Assembly (NCBI GenBank): GCA_902786355.1
Contig: CADABZ010000016.1
Location: 1-39,322 of the forward strand
Length of the DNA: 39,322 nucleotides
Direction of reading: 5' to 3'
DNA from: an uncultured Eubacteriales bacterium
GTDB lineage: Bacteria; Bacillota; Clostridia; Peptostreptococcales; Anaerovoracaceae
Position 1 is the stretch's first letter, and every line of letters begins with the position of its first letter. Below, in pieces: positions 26,099-34,611 of the stretch. The notes beneath the pieces are model-generated. The model did no database searches, had not been told where the DNA came from, and saw only the letters and a list, made by a program, of their open reading frames with translations. The position numbers and the translations under genes are program-made.

Positions 26099-26542
26099 AT
26101 GAAAACAGCGATAGTATATTACTCTCAGCATCACGGCAATACTAAGAAGCTGCTGGATGCTATAGCAGAAAAGCACGATGTAACACTTATTGATGTAGTC
26201 AGAGACAAGGATGTTGATATATCTGAATATGACAGGATCGGACTTGCATCCGGTATATATTTCAGCGCATTCGCAAAGCAGATCATTGCTTTTGCCGAAG
26301 AGAAGCTGCCGGAAAACAGGGAAGTGTTCTTCATCGCTACATGCGGCGCCGCGCCGACAGACTCGTTCTTCAATGGCATCCGCAAGATCACGGACAGCAA
26401 ACACTGCCGTTTTGCCGGACAGTATATTTGCACCGGTTACGACACCTTCGGACCTTTCAAATTGGTGGGAGGCCTCAAGAAGGGACACCCGGATGCAGAC
26501 GAGATCCGCAAGGCAGTAGAGTTCTATGAGGGAATGAAGTGA
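26099..26542 (+). CDS. flavodoxin-family protein
   Basis: 147 residues. The opening AIVYYSQHHGNTKKLLDAI is the FMN phosphate-binding loop, and ATCGAAPTDSFFN and GYDTFGPFKLVGG supply the later flavin-contact regions. It is a short-chain electron carrier for an unidentified reductase. The TGA stop overlaps the following small frame (GTGA). Confidence 0.85.
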   Translation: MKTAIVYYSQHHGNTKKLLDAIAEKHDVTLIDVVRDKDVDISEYDRIGLASGIYFSAFAKQIIAFAEEKLPENREVFFIATCGAAPTDSFFNGIRKITDSKHCRFAGQYICTGYDTFGPFKLVGGLKKGHPDADEIRKAVEFYEGMK

Positions 26543-26673
26543 TTATCAGAGCATATAAGGACGATGACCTTCCAGAGACATTGGCAGGAAGTTGCTCTGT
26601 AGCTCTCGGATATGCAGACTGTGAACAGCCGGCAGCAAAGCCGCGCAGAGAAGGTTACACAGTAAGAGTTTAA
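26539..26673 (+). pseudogene. short nitroreductase-C-terminus-like fragment
   Basis: 44-residue frame from GTG 26539, overlapping the flavodoxin stop by four bases. The segment SVALGYADCEQPAAKPRR resembles the C-terminal end of nitroreductase-family flavoproteins (xxALGYP...P.P+). No nitroreductase core precedes it, so it is probably a remnant left by a deletion. Confidence 0.4.
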
Positions 26674-26714
26674 TATGAGTCAGTAGCAGGTACTGAAAAT
26701 ATAAGTATTCACGA

Positions 26715-26752
26715 GCGAATTGTCCCGATAATCGGCAATTCGCTTTTATTTT
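26715..26752 (+). terminator. intrinsic terminator after the flavodoxin operon
   Basis: An 8-bp stem GCGAATTG/CAATTCGC (26715-26722 with 26736-26743), with an inner CCGAT/ATCGG extension, is followed by TTTTATTTT. Confidence 0.85.
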
Positions 26753-26774
26753 GCAAAATTATGAACATGCGTTC

Positions 26775-26803
26775 TTGAAATTGACATAGCCATCTCCTAT
26801 AAT
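26775..26803 (+). promoter_or_regulatory. sigma-A type promoter
   Basis: TTGAAA (26775-26780), a 17-bp spacer and a perfect TATAAT (26798-26803). It places transcription start near 26810, which rules out the ATG at 26808 and supports the start at 26871. Confidence 0.8.
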
Positions 26804-26870
26804 ATAGATGCTCGAGCATAAGAATAAAACATATCTGGAACGGATTTTGGTGTACTGGAGGAACCATGAA

Positions 26871-27308
26871 ATGGAAAGTATGATAGAAAAAGCTGAGAAT
26901 GCAGATAAATATGAACTGATGTCAGATGGAATTGTCGCAGAGATCGAAGATAAACTTTTTATGATTTTCACATATGGACCGGAACCAAGGTACTACCTTG
27001 CAGATATACATGCCGGGAAGATAGTTGCAGCGATCAGCATGTTTGAGGGCTGCAGATGTGTGCTTGCAAATTATGAGCAAGAGGGCTGGAGAATAGATGC
27101 CATAGATGAGAATGGAAGCGTTGACGGAAGTATAAAACTCTGCAGAACAGGTATCGATCTTAAGACAATGAGTAAGACGAGCCGTAAACGAGCTTCTATG
27201 AAAGGGGATGTACCAAGAGTTATTGCAAGCGACTTTAAGGAGGCTGGTGATCATGGTACAGTCCATAGATGTCATCGTGATCTTCGACAAAATGATGAAA
27301 GAGCCTAA
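26871..27308 (+). CDS. hypothetical protein
   Basis: 145 residues from ATG 26871, chosen because GGAGGA lies at 26857-26862 and the promoter starts transcription only near 26810. Soluble, mixed alpha/beta composition (AEIEDKLFMIFTYGPEPRYY, then AAISMFEGCRCVLANYEQEG), with a basic C-terminus. No family recognised. The 3' end overlaps the next gene by 56 bases, so the last ~18 residues may be an extension. Probably the first gene of the 26871-28348 operon. Confidence 0.65.
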   Translation: MESMIEKAENADKYELMSDGIVAEIEDKLFMIFTYGPEPRYYLADIHAGKIVAAISMFEGCRCVLANYEQEGWRIDAIDENGSVDGSIKLCRTGIDLKTMSKTSRKRASMKGDVPRVIASDFKEAGDHGTVHRCHRDLRQNDERA

Positions 27309-27543
27309 GCCCGTAAGGTTCAAGATCTATGACAGCGGGCACTGGAAATCCGTTAATGTGGATAGGATATACAATACCGAATGGATGCGGCTGGATGGCA
27401 AAGTGCAGATCGTATATAGCTGCGCGTCCAGAAGCTGCAATGGACAGATGATCAACTATAAGCTCAGGTACATACAGCAGGAGATACGCTGGGAGATGGA
27501 CATGGATGGTTCTGTCAGGGACTCCGGACGGAAGATATCCTGA
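27253..27543 (+). CDS. hypothetical small protein
   Basis: 96 residues from ATG 27253 with AAGGAGG nearby, beginning MVQSIDVIVIFDKMMKEPKP. It is a compact, probably beta-rich protein (RFKIYDSGHWKSVNVDRIYN, KVQIVYSC). Similar-looking small proteins are common in Lachnospiraceae mobile regions, but I know no function. Confidence 0.65.
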   Translation: MVQSIDVIVIFDKMMKEPKPVRFKIYDSGHWKSVNVDRIYNTEWMRLDGKVQIVYSCASRSCNGQMINYKLRYIQQEIRWEMDMDGSVRDSGRKIS

Positions 27544-27706
27544 AAGAATTAATAAAACACACTATTTGATAAAGAAGAATTGTCTGCGGCTTTTGCCACA
27601 GATCATTGGCTGGGATGATACGGGACCTTTTCCCTTGTTCCATACATCCTGGCTCATGAACATAAGGGAATTGCTGCATACGATCATTCAGAAGGGAGTT
27701 CACAGA

Positions 27707-28348
27707 ATGAGAACGGAAGGAAGTTTGGAATCAAGAATCAATAACCTGTGCTCGATTGCGGGATACACGGAAGATGAGATGCAGAAGCTCGGAACGAAGC
27801 TCCTCAGGATCTTCCGGGACGTATGCAGGAACAACAAGCTCGATGCGGACGATATAATCGAGGATCTATGCAGTGATTCATTCGAAAGCGATGAATACAA
27901 GAGAATGAACGAGTCACTTGTCAGACTGGAGTTCTTTGCATCTGAGAGCACTCGCAGCAGATATGAGAGCGAGATCAACAAGACGATGAAGACAGCCTGG
28001 ATGCTCAAAGTGATGGAGACACTCAAGATGAACGTCTACAGCTTTGACGGCTACGGCCCCGAGTTTGTAAGCATCCTGACACTGTGCTATATGACCAGTT
28101 TCAAGTATACAGAGCAGGAGATCCTCACTGAGCTCAATATATCGAGACAGAATTTCTATAAAAAGAAGAAGTACGCTACGATCCTCTTTGCTCTTGAGTT
28201 TGAGGAATTCAAGCAGGATATCTCTGTGCGCTGCAATCCGGTTATGAAGAGCAGCCGGCAGATGACAATAGATGATTTCATGGATCAAAGCAGAGACTTT
28301 TCGGAGACTTTTCAGAGACAAAGCGAAGTACGAAGCGGCATATATTGA
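27707..28348 (+). CDS. helical protein with sigma/ArpU-like C-terminal HTH
   Basis: 213 residues from ATG 27707 (GAAGGGAG upstream). The extra 67 upstream codons lack a ribosome site and overlap the previous gene. All-helical appearance; residues ~140-180 (YTEQEILTELNISRQNFYKKK) form a recognisable helix-turn-helix of the sigma region 4/ArpU type. It may be a transcription factor of the element. It ends with a low-complexity Ser/Gln-rich tail. Confidence 0.65.
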   Translation: MRTEGSLESRINNLCSIAGYTEDEMQKLGTKLLRIFRDVCRNNKLDADDIIEDLCSDSFESDEYKRMNESLVRLEFFASESTRSRYESEINKTMKTAWMLKVMETLKMNVYSFDGYGPEFVSILTLCYMTSFKYTEQEILTELNISRQNFYKKKKYATILFALEFEEFKQDISVRCNPVMKSSRQMTIDDFMDQSRDFSETFQRQSEVRSGIY

Positions 28349-28441
28349 AGCGACGATGCCGGTACTGACTTGATACTTTCCCCGATGTAGACTGTATATG
28401 CTGGCAGACCAGCAGCTTAAAACTTAATACATGAGGGCAAT

Positions 28442-28480
28442 GCCTCGCATTCACGAAAGTGGGTGCGGGGCTATTTTTAT
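28442..28480 (+). terminator. strong intrinsic terminator
   Basis: A 13-bp continuous stem (28442-28454 with 28459-28471) closed by a GAAA tetraloop and followed by TATTTTTAT. It separates the preceding operon from the XRE gene. Confidence 0.9.
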
Positions 28481-28534
28481 ACCCTGATTTTGGCTGCATG
28501 TCTGCCGGACATCATACAGAAAGGAAAGACAGAC

Positions 28535-28963
28535 ATGCAGAATGGCAAGAATTACAGCAGAGGACTGGAAGAAATTATTAAAGATTCGGGGAGATTATCA
28601 AGAAAGCTGGGCGAGCTTCCCGGATCTTTCTCAGAGTCGCTCACGCTCATAATGAAAGAGAAGAAAATGTCCAGAACAAGACTCTCTATTGAAAGCAATG
28701 TATCAGAGACAACACTTACAAGAATGAGATCAAGTGATGATAACAGTTTTTCAAAACAGGCAATCATAGCAGTGTGCATTGGACTGAAACTTACACCTGC
28801 AGAGGCTTTTTCACTTATAGATAAGTCCTGCTGCAAGCTGATGATGACCAATGAACAGGACATTGCTTATTTCCATATCCTTTCAAGCTGCGGCAACTAC
28901 AGGATAGATGAGGTAAATGAGATCCTGAGCTCGAAGGGGTATGAGGAACTGGGCGGAAAATAG
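28535..28963 (+). CDS. XRE-type helix-turn-helix regulator
   Basis: 142 residues from ATG 28535, with AAAGGAAAG upstream. The in-frame GTG at 28463 lies inside the terminator and is rejected. The HTH lies at about residues 35-80 (MKEKKMSRTRLSIESNVSET with TLTRMR as recognition helix), in a SESLTLIMKEKKMS...ISETTLTRM arrangement like Cro/CI-type regulators. A C-terminal helical region follows. It stands alone before the structured non-coding region and may regulate it or the recombinase cluster. Confidence 0.75.
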   Translation: MQNGKNYSRGLEEIIKDSGRLSRKLGELPGSFSESLTLIMKEKKMSRTRLSIESNVSETTLTRMRSSDDNSFSKQAIIAVCIGLKLTPAEAFSLIDKSCCKLMMTNEQDIAYFHILSSCGNYRIDEVNEILSSKGYEELGGK

Positions 28964-29622
28964 TTTTGAGCGGGGGTCGTCAGAAACTGACGAGGTTTTG
29001 AACGAAAAATCAAGGCTTTCAGCATATGACAAATCGAAAAACGTTGAAATATCAACGAAAAAACTAACCAGTTTCTGAACCGACTTTTGAATGTGTTTTA
29101 GCGAAAATAAGGGCGAAAGAAAGGAGTACCGGCTGCAGACAGGACTCAGGAAGGAGCCAACAAACAGCAGCCAAAGGACTCCGTGAAACGGACCTTGAAA
29201 ACTGAATACACATTCATCAGGAACTTTCTCTGAGATATAGGGCTAATCCCTTGAGCATGTGAGGTCGAAGCGCGATGACCCGTAAGGAGAGCGAACAACT
29301 ATCTGGACCCTGAAGGCGGACAGCAACCGCAAGAGTGCGATGACAATCTCAGAGGACAATGATACTTCCGTCCAGTCACAGCCCTGAAGGCATCTTCAGG
29401 ATCACGCAATGAGGGCGGCTCGGGGAGACACCCGGAGGAGGCTAACAGCCTCATGAGGAAGAGTAGCTGCCTTCCGCCTGAATGATTTCCCGAACAGACC
29501 TGGGGGAGCCGAGGACAAATACAGGTGCTGGATATAAACAGAGCAGCAGGAGACCTAACACTTTTCCTGCTGCTCTGTGGCGAAAGATACATAGACAATC
29601 TGCGGTAAAGGAGAAAACATAT
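28964..29622 (+). ncRNA. 659-base gene-free region, candidate large structured RNA
   Basis: No coding frame is convincing. Visible elements: hairpin TCGTCAG-AAA-CTGACGA near 28977; CGTTGA-AATA-TCAACG near 29042; a boxA-like GACCTTGAAAACTGAATA at 29192-29209; a long-range 9-bp stem CTCTGAGAT/ATCTCAGAG (29228-29236 with 29346-29354) closing a ~127-nt domain; CCTGAAG-GCAT-CTTCAGG near 29383; CGGCTC/GAGCCG (near 29415 and 29505) enclosing GAGGCT-AAC-AGCCTC; and a perfect 14-bp hairpin at 29538-29551/29565-29578. The density of helices suggests a structured RNA, possibly of the large ornate class seen in Firmicutes phages and plasmids, but I cannot assign a family. Confidence 0.55.
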
Positions 29623-29934
29623 ATGAATACGGTACCAATGAGAGAACCTGATCCGAATGATGACATGGGAGTGACTATCGACGCGATACTCACAAGACCG
29701 GCACTCAGGATCAGATATATGAAAGGTGACTTCGATGACTGGAAGTCGATCATAGGAGATGAGGATCTTGAATACGGGATCAGGCAGCTCCCGGAGAAGG
29801 AGCAGGCTATCCTGGAGAAATACTATCTGCAGCAGAAGACGCTTCTGGATATCTCGAGAGATCTGGATATACCTGCGAGCGTCATCGGCGGATACCTCAT
29901 AGCGATAGAGACGAGGCTGATAATCTATGCCTAG
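29623..29934 (+). CDS. small sigma-region-4-like protein
   Basis: 103 residues from ATG 29623 (AAAGGAG upstream). The C-terminal half IRQLPEKEQAILEKYYLQQK followed by DISRDLDIPASVIGGYL is a sigma-70 region 4-type helix-turn-helix. The N-terminal part is acidic. First gene of a tight cluster leading to the serine recombinase, overlapping the next gene by eight bases. Likely a regulator of the cluster. Confidence 0.65.
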   Translation: MNTVPMREPDPNDDMGVTIDAILTRPALRIRYMKGDFDDWKSIIGDEDLEYGIRQLPEKEQAILEKYYLQQKTLLDISRDLDIPASVIGGYLIAIETRLIIYA

Positions 29935-30466
29935 AAGGAAGAAAAAGCGGGCCCATGTGCAGTCTCCCTGCTTCAGGATAAGGCGGGGAGACATATACCT
30001 TGCAGACCTTGGGACCAAGGCGGATGTTATCGGGAGCGAACAATTTGGGGTGCGTCCTGTTCTGATCACGCAGTGCAATCGTCAGAATGACAGATCGACG
30101 ACATACATCATCGTCATAATCACAAGCGAGATCAAAAAGACCAGAATGGACACGCACGTGATACTTCCGATGGTGAAGGGTCTGTCCAGGCAGTCAATGG
30201 CGTGCTGTGAGCAAAGGTTCACCATCGGCCGCCTGAGACTTCTGGAGTACAGGGGACACCTGGATAATAAAACAATGAAGAGAATAACGAGGGCCTGCCG
30301 CCTGGCGGAGGCTCAGGACAGAGATAAAATGCCGCGCTTCTATAAAGGAAGGCGGCGTTTTTCATATGGAAAGGCCGGTAATTATAGTGGAAAAATACGA
30401 AAAGTCAATTCTGCAAAGCATGGAACTCGCATGCTTGGCAAGAGCGAGAGCCGAGGGCTTAATTAG
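29927..30466 (+). CDS. PemK/MazF-like protein
   Basis: 179 residues. The MazF/PemK fold covers about 15-125: RRGDIYLADLGTK, the FGVRPVLIT strand, TYIIVIITSEIKK and a C-terminal helix NKTMKRITRA. MazF-type toxins are sequence-specific mRNA endonucleases. No typical MazE antitoxin is visible next to it; similar orphan genes sit upstream of serine recombinases in clostridial elements, possibly as regulators. The last ~45 residues run across an intrinsic terminator and the next gene, so the functional protein may effectively end near residue 130. Confidence 0.8.
   Translation: MPRRKKKRAHVQSPCFRIRRGDIYLADLGTKADVIGSEQFGVRPVLITQCNRQNDRSTTYIIVIITSEIKKTRMDTHVILPMVKGLSRQSMACCEQRFTIGRLRLLEYRGHLDNKTMKRITRACRLAEAQDRDKMPRFYKGRRRFSYGKAGNYSGKIRKVNSAKHGTRMLGKSESRGLN
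30331..30362 (+). terminator. intrinsic terminator inside the MazF-like frame
   Basis: GCCGCgCTTC pairs with GAAGGCGGC (9 bp plus one bulged G; 30331-30340 with 30348-30356), followed by GTTTTT. It lies within the 3' coding part of the MazF-like gene and just ahead of the next start, so it may limit transcription into the recombinase. Confidence 0.7.
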
Positions 30467-30551
30467 TGATATGGAATACATCACACTATCTTGCAAGATA
30501 AACGATATGTTCAGAGAAGAGAAGAAATATGACTGTATAGTAGGAGGCTAG
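30366..30551 (+). CDS. 61-residue protein preceding the recombinase
   Basis: MERPVIIVEKYEKSILQSME then CLARARAEGLISDMEYITLS: a small helical protein, ending two bases before the recombinase ATG. It overlaps the MazF-like frame by 101 bases; of the two, this one looks more protein-like in the overlap. The ribosome site is weak. Resembles the small ORFs that accompany large serine recombinases. Function unknown. Confidence 0.6.
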   Translation: MERPVIIVEKYEKSILQSMELACLARARAEGLISDMEYITLSCKINDMFREEKKYDCIVGG

Positions 30552-30553
30552 CA

Positions 30554-32419
30554 ATGGCTGAAGTAAGAGTAATAAAGGCAAACAGGGACAATATAGTAAG
30601 GCGGGGCATGGATATCAAGCAGCTGAGGGTGGCTGCATACTGCAGAGTAAGTACAGATACTGAAGACCAGATCAACAGTTACAACTCTCAGCTGCAGTAC
30701 TATACCGACCTCATAGCTTCGAAGCCGGAATGGCAGATGGCAGGGATATACTCTGATGCTGCCATTACCGGAACCAAGGTTGATAAAAGAGAGGGCTTCA
30801 GAAACATGATAGCTGACTGCACCTCAGGGAAGATCGACCTCGTTATAACTAAGTCCATATCCAGATTTGCAAGAAACACTTTGGATACGCTTAAGTATGT
30901 GCGTCTTCTTAAGGATAAAGGAGTGTCGGTAATATTCGAGGATGAGAACATAAACACTATGGCTATGGAAGGTGAACTGCTTCTGACAGTCCTCAGTTCG
31001 GTAGCGCAGCAGGAAGTGGAGAATATCTCTGCCAATGTTAAGAAGGGCCTTCAGATGAAAATGGCCAGAGGAGAGATGATCGGATTCAACGGATGCCTTG
31101 GTTATGACTATCACCCTGAAACCAAGACGATCACTGTGAATGAAAGAGAAGCAGCTATAGTAAAGCGCATTTTCGAAAGATATACACAAGGTGCCGGATG
31201 CAAATTCATAGCTGATGAGCTGCGTGAGATGGGCGCACTGAAAAAGGATGGAACCTCAGAATGGACAGAATGTCATATCCGCGGGATTCTTCAGAATGTG
31301 AAATACCAGGGAGATCTCATGATGGGATCTACATATACGACCGACCCGATCTCGAAGCGTCGTGTGATCAACAGGGGCGAGCAGGATATGTACTATATGC
31401 GAGATCACCATCAGCCGATCGTTTCAAGGGAACTGTTTGAGGAAGCTCAGAAAGTGCGCATATCCAGAAGACAGAAACAGAGACGAAAGGATGACAGAGT
31501 CCCTCTTACGTTCAAGCATTATCCATTCAGCGGGATGATCAAATGCGGATACTGCGGAACGACTTTCACCAGAAAGACTGTGCATGGCAATTATGAGCAG
31601 TACAAAAGATACATATGGCAGTGTACGAACTACATCAAGAACGGGAAGAGGAGCTGCCCGAAGTGTAAGGCTATCAGAGAAGAGATACTCGAAGGAGCAT
31701 TTGTAGATGCATACAATCTTCTCTGCCAGGATGAGAAAAAAAGAAAGCTTCTGACAATGGCACTTGATGCGTCTTTTGATCTCATGGAAGGTCTTGCTCC
31801 ATCAGATGAACTGGATAAGCTCAAGGAAAAGCTTGAGAAAGAAAAGGAACGTAAGCAGAAGATAATCGACCTCCTGATTTCCGAAAGGATAGGCGAGGAA
31901 GCCTACGAGAACAGGATGGCGATCACTGAAGGCAAGATCATAAATCTCAAGAACAAGATCGACAGATTCGAGCTCAGACAATCTGAAATAAGCACAAGGA
32001 CCAGGGGCCTGAGAGAATTAAAGAGGAAAATCGATAATAGTGAAATGCTCACCGGATTCGATGTTGCAACCTTCGAGGCTTTGGTCAAGTACATCATCAT
32101 AGGCGGCGAGGATGAGTATGGAGAAGATGACCCGCACAGGATCATATTTGTTATCAGCAACGGAGAGAAACTCGTCGCCACAGGAAAGGATTATAAGCAG
32201 CAGAAAAGCAGAGAAACAGCTGAAATATTTCGGCGTGAACGATCTGATGAGGCATTTGTGGAAGTGCTCAGCTTCAACTACTATGCAGATCATGTGGATT
32301 TCGACAGATTAGAGGATGGCCTGAAAAAGAACCTGCGCAACAGCTCACGGGTGAGCATGGTCATCCCGGTAATTGCAGATGCAGCACATGGCACCTGTGA
32401 GGTGCCTGCTGCTGCATAA
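30554..32419 (+). CDS. large serine recombinase
   Basis: 621 residues from ATG 30554 with GGAGG. A resolvase-type catalytic domain (about 24-170) carries nucleophile S33 in YCRVSTDTEDQ and the SRFARN motif. A recombinase domain (about 185-300) follows, then a zinc ribbon beginning C331-G-Y-C334 with a second CPKC pair, and a long coiled coil (about 420-500). This enzyme class integrates and excises conjugative elements and phages. It could be this element's integrase, though it is flanked by element genes on both sides rather than lying at an obvious end. Confidence 0.93.
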   Translation: MAEVRVIKANRDNIVRRGMDIKQLRVAAYCRVSTDTEDQINSYNSQLQYYTDLIASKPEWQMAGIYSDAAITGTKVDKREGFRNMIADCTSGKIDLVITKSISRFARNTLDTLKYVRLLKDKGVSVIFEDENINTMAMEGELLLTVLSSVAQQEVENISANVKKGLQMKMARGEMIGFNGCLGYDYHPETKTITVNEREAAIVKRIFERYTQGAGCKFIADELREMGALKKDGTSEWTECHIRGILQNVKYQGDLMMGSTYTTDPISKRRVINRGEQDMYYMRDHHQPIVSRELFEEAQKVRISRRQKQRRKDDRVPLTFKHYPFSGMIKCGYCGTTFTRKTVHGNYEQYKRYIWQCTNYIKNGKRSCPKCKAIREEILEGAFVDAYNLLCQDEKKRKLLTMALDASFDLMEGLAPSDELDKLKEKLEKEKERKQKIIDLLISERIGEEAYENRMAITEGKIINLKNKIDRFELRQSEISTRTRGLRELKRKIDNSEMLTGFDVATFEALVKYIIIGGEDEYGEDDPHRIIFVISNGEKLVATGKDYKQQKSRETAEIFRRERSDEAFVEVLSFNYYADHVDFDRLEDGLKKNLRNSSRVSMVIPVIADAAHGTCEVPAAA

Positions 32420-32446
32420 TATGGCTGATATTAATATGAAAGTATT

Positions 32447-32479
32447 GCAGCAGAGGATCGCGCAAGCGGTCCTTGTTGC
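32447..32479 (+). other. long stem-loop downstream of the recombinase
   Basis: A 14-bp stem with one bulged A and a GCAA tetraloop (32447-32461 with 32466-32479). No U-run follows, so it is a stability or recombination-related structure rather than a classical terminator. The rest of 32420-32595 holds nothing else I can support. Confidence 0.6.
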
Positions 32480-32595
32480 TTATAGATACAGATCCCTCCG
32501 TATTTTAAAGGGATGAGGCGGGCAGAGGAGACGATTAAAGTGCGGAGTTACAGATAGCCGGAAGGCAATAATTATTTAAGAAGGAGAATAAGCAA

Positions 32596-33357
32596 ATGAT
32601 ATATGTAACAGGTGACACACATATCCCTGTTGATATCCATAAGCTGAATACTCAGCGTTTTGAAGGCCAGAAGTCTATGACCAAGGATGATTACCTTATC
32701 ATCTGCGGAGACTTCGGTCTTCTTTTCAATTACAGGGAAACAGGACACAGCGTTCCGGCATGTCCGGAGGATACTTGCTGGACCAAAGAGGAACTGTACT
32801 GGTATGAATGGCTCAATGAGAAGCCATTCACTACGTTATGGGTAGACGGGAATCACGAGAACTTTGACAGACTGAAGAAGTATAAGACCTGCAAATGGCA
32901 TGGCGGAAAAGTGCAGATGATATCTGACTCCATAATCCACCTGATGCGCGGACAGATCTACGACATCCAAGGATACAGCATTCTCACGATCGGAGGTGCT
33001 CCAAGTCATGACAGAGGCGCAGCGACCGGGACCGAAAAAAGAGATGCTCACAAATGGTGGTGGAAACAGGAACTGCCGACCAGAAGTGAATACGATCAGG
33101 CACACAGGAATCTGAAACGTCATAATAATACAGTCGACTTCATCATCACACATGAAGCACCAGGAGTAGCCCTTCACAGACTGGGACTGCCGCAGAATGA
33201 AGTCTCCAACAAGCTATGGGAGCTTTACGACCATACAGCTTTTGGAATGTGGTATTGCGGACATCATCACATCGATACGCAGTACGGCAAAGTGAGACTC
33301 CTGTATGATGATATCGAGAGGATAGATAACTTGACGAACTACCAATTGTCCCGATAA
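32596..33357 (+). CDS. metallophosphoesterase
   Basis: 253 residues with the complete motif series of calcineurin-like phosphoesterases: GDTH (6-9), GDFG, GNHE, THEAP and GHHH. It binds two metal ions and hydrolyses phosphoesters; substrate unknown. AGAAGGAG precedes the ATG. Opens a group of accessory genes between the recombinase and the tRNA cassettes. Confidence 0.9.
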   Translation: MIYVTGDTHIPVDIHKLNTQRFEGQKSMTKDDYLIICGDFGLLFNYRETGHSVPACPEDTCWTKEELYWYEWLNEKPFTTLWVDGNHENFDRLKKYKTCKWHGGKVQMISDSIIHLMRGQIYDIQGYSILTIGGAPSHDRGAATGTEKRDAHKWWWKQELPTRSEYDQAHRNLKRHNNTVDFIITHEAPGVALHRLGLPQNEVSNKLWELYDHTAFGMWYCGHHHIDTQYGKVRLLYDDIERIDNLTNYQLSR

Positions 33358-33531
33358 ATGGCCCTTAATGGGCAGACCGCAAATAGTTGATGAAAGCGTC
33401 AGCTAAGGCGGCTAAAATATGATTATAAGCAGTCCCAAATTCGGGACGTAAGCGGGAGTATCATAATCTCAGGTAAGAAGATTGCAAAAGTAAACCCGCA
33501 ACGGTTACATCCACAGAAAGCAGGTGGGACT
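33358..33531 (+). other. intergenic region with short hairpins
   Basis: Contains GCCC-TTAAT-GGGC (33361-33373) and GTCCC-AAATTC-GGGAC (33433-33448). The first follows a CCCGATAA motif shared with 9216 and 26724. No promoter is clear. Confidence 0.4.
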
Positions 33532-34599
33532 ATGGCAAATAAAGACTATCATCAGATTATGACAGAGATAACTTCGCAGCTCACTGGCAATACGGAAGAA
33601 GATATCAGATATCTGACTGCCAAATGCGAAGAGTATAAGACACATGAAATGGCTAAAGAGATCCTCAGGGGTATAGGCCGACTCATGTATGACATTATCC
33701 CGGAGGATAAAAGAGAAGAAATCAACCAGGCGATAAATAATGACAGTTTGGGGTGGAAAGCTGCTTTGGATGAAGCGAATTTCTGCATCTATAAGAAGGA
33801 TTTCTATAAAGCAAGGAAGATACTTGAATCTCTGATATCAAAGCTTGAAGACGCAGATATGTACGCCGATGATGAAATCACGGTATATAAGGATTTCAAT
33901 GAAACCTTTGAGGATGTCCTTTTCCTCCACAGGTGTCGATCAGAGAAAAAAGAAAAGGTTCTTAAAGGAGCAGGATATCCTTATGCGACCATATACACAC
34001 AGTATGGAGGTCTGCTTTTTGAACTGGGTGAGCATACCAAGGCAATTGAGGCACTCCGAAAAGCCAAAAAATGGAACCCAATCAGTGCCGACATTGCATT
34101 TGAACTTGCGGAGAACTATAAGGCTATAGGGGATCTTGAAACGTTCTTAGAGATAACAAAAGAGGCTTATGCAGGATGTTTCAGAGAAAAGACTCTTGCA
34201 AGATATTACAGAAATCTTGCTTTTTACTACTCTGAAAAGAAGAGATTCAGAGAGGCAACGGCGTGCATCATGGTATCCGGTCATTACGACAATACCTCTG
34301 CCAATATCCAGTCTGAGCTGTATTACATACAGGAGATGAATGGTGGAGAGAGAGTAAATCTCACAAGAGATGACATAGATGAAATACTGGAAGCTGAGGG
34401 AATATCACCATTTGCTGACAGAGATGTTCTGGGATTAGCGGGAAGCCTTGCAAATAACTGCGTAGCAAACGAGCAGTGGCAGGCAGCAGAGTACTTCCTG
34501 GAAATATTCTATGATCTCACAGATGATGACGAAGCTGAAAAGGAACTTGCAAAGGTAAGACGGAAGATTGCTGGCGAAGAGGAACCACTTTACAGCTAA
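33532..34599 (+). CDS. tetratricopeptide-repeat protein
   Basis: 355 residues of helical hairpins. TPR-like units are visible at about 85-115 (CIYKKDFYKARKILESLI), 160-230 (LLFELGEHTKAIEALRKAKK, DIAFELAENYKAIGDLETFL) and 300-345. No signal peptide. A protein-interaction scaffold of unknown partner. Start ATG 33532 follows GCAGGTGGG. Confidence 0.75.
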   Translation: MANKDYHQIMTEITSQLTGNTEEDIRYLTAKCEEYKTHEMAKEILRGIGRLMYDIIPEDKREEINQAINNDSLGWKAALDEANFCIYKKDFYKARKILESLISKLEDADMYADDEITVYKDFNETFEDVLFLHRCRSEKKEKVLKGAGYPYATIYTQYGGLLFELGEHTKAIEALRKAKKWNPISADIAFELAENYKAIGDLETFLEITKEAYAGCFREKTLARYYRNLAFYYSEKKRFREATACIMVSGHYDNTSANIQSELYYIQEMNGGERVNLTRDDIDEILEAEGISPFADRDVLGLAGSLANNCVANEQWQAAEYFLEIFYDLTDDDEAEKELAKVRRKIAGEEEPLYS

Positions 34600-34611
34600 T
34601 ATCATAAACAG

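Noticed and set aside
26781-26803. TTGACA at 26781 as -35 element
   Set aside because: Only 11 bp from the TATAAT; TTGAAA at 26775 gives the proper 17-bp spacing.
29192-29209. Ribosomal RNA spacer, suggested by CTTGAAAACTGAATA
   Set aside because: No 16S or 23S sequence is present nearby; the motif is interpreted as boxA-like only.
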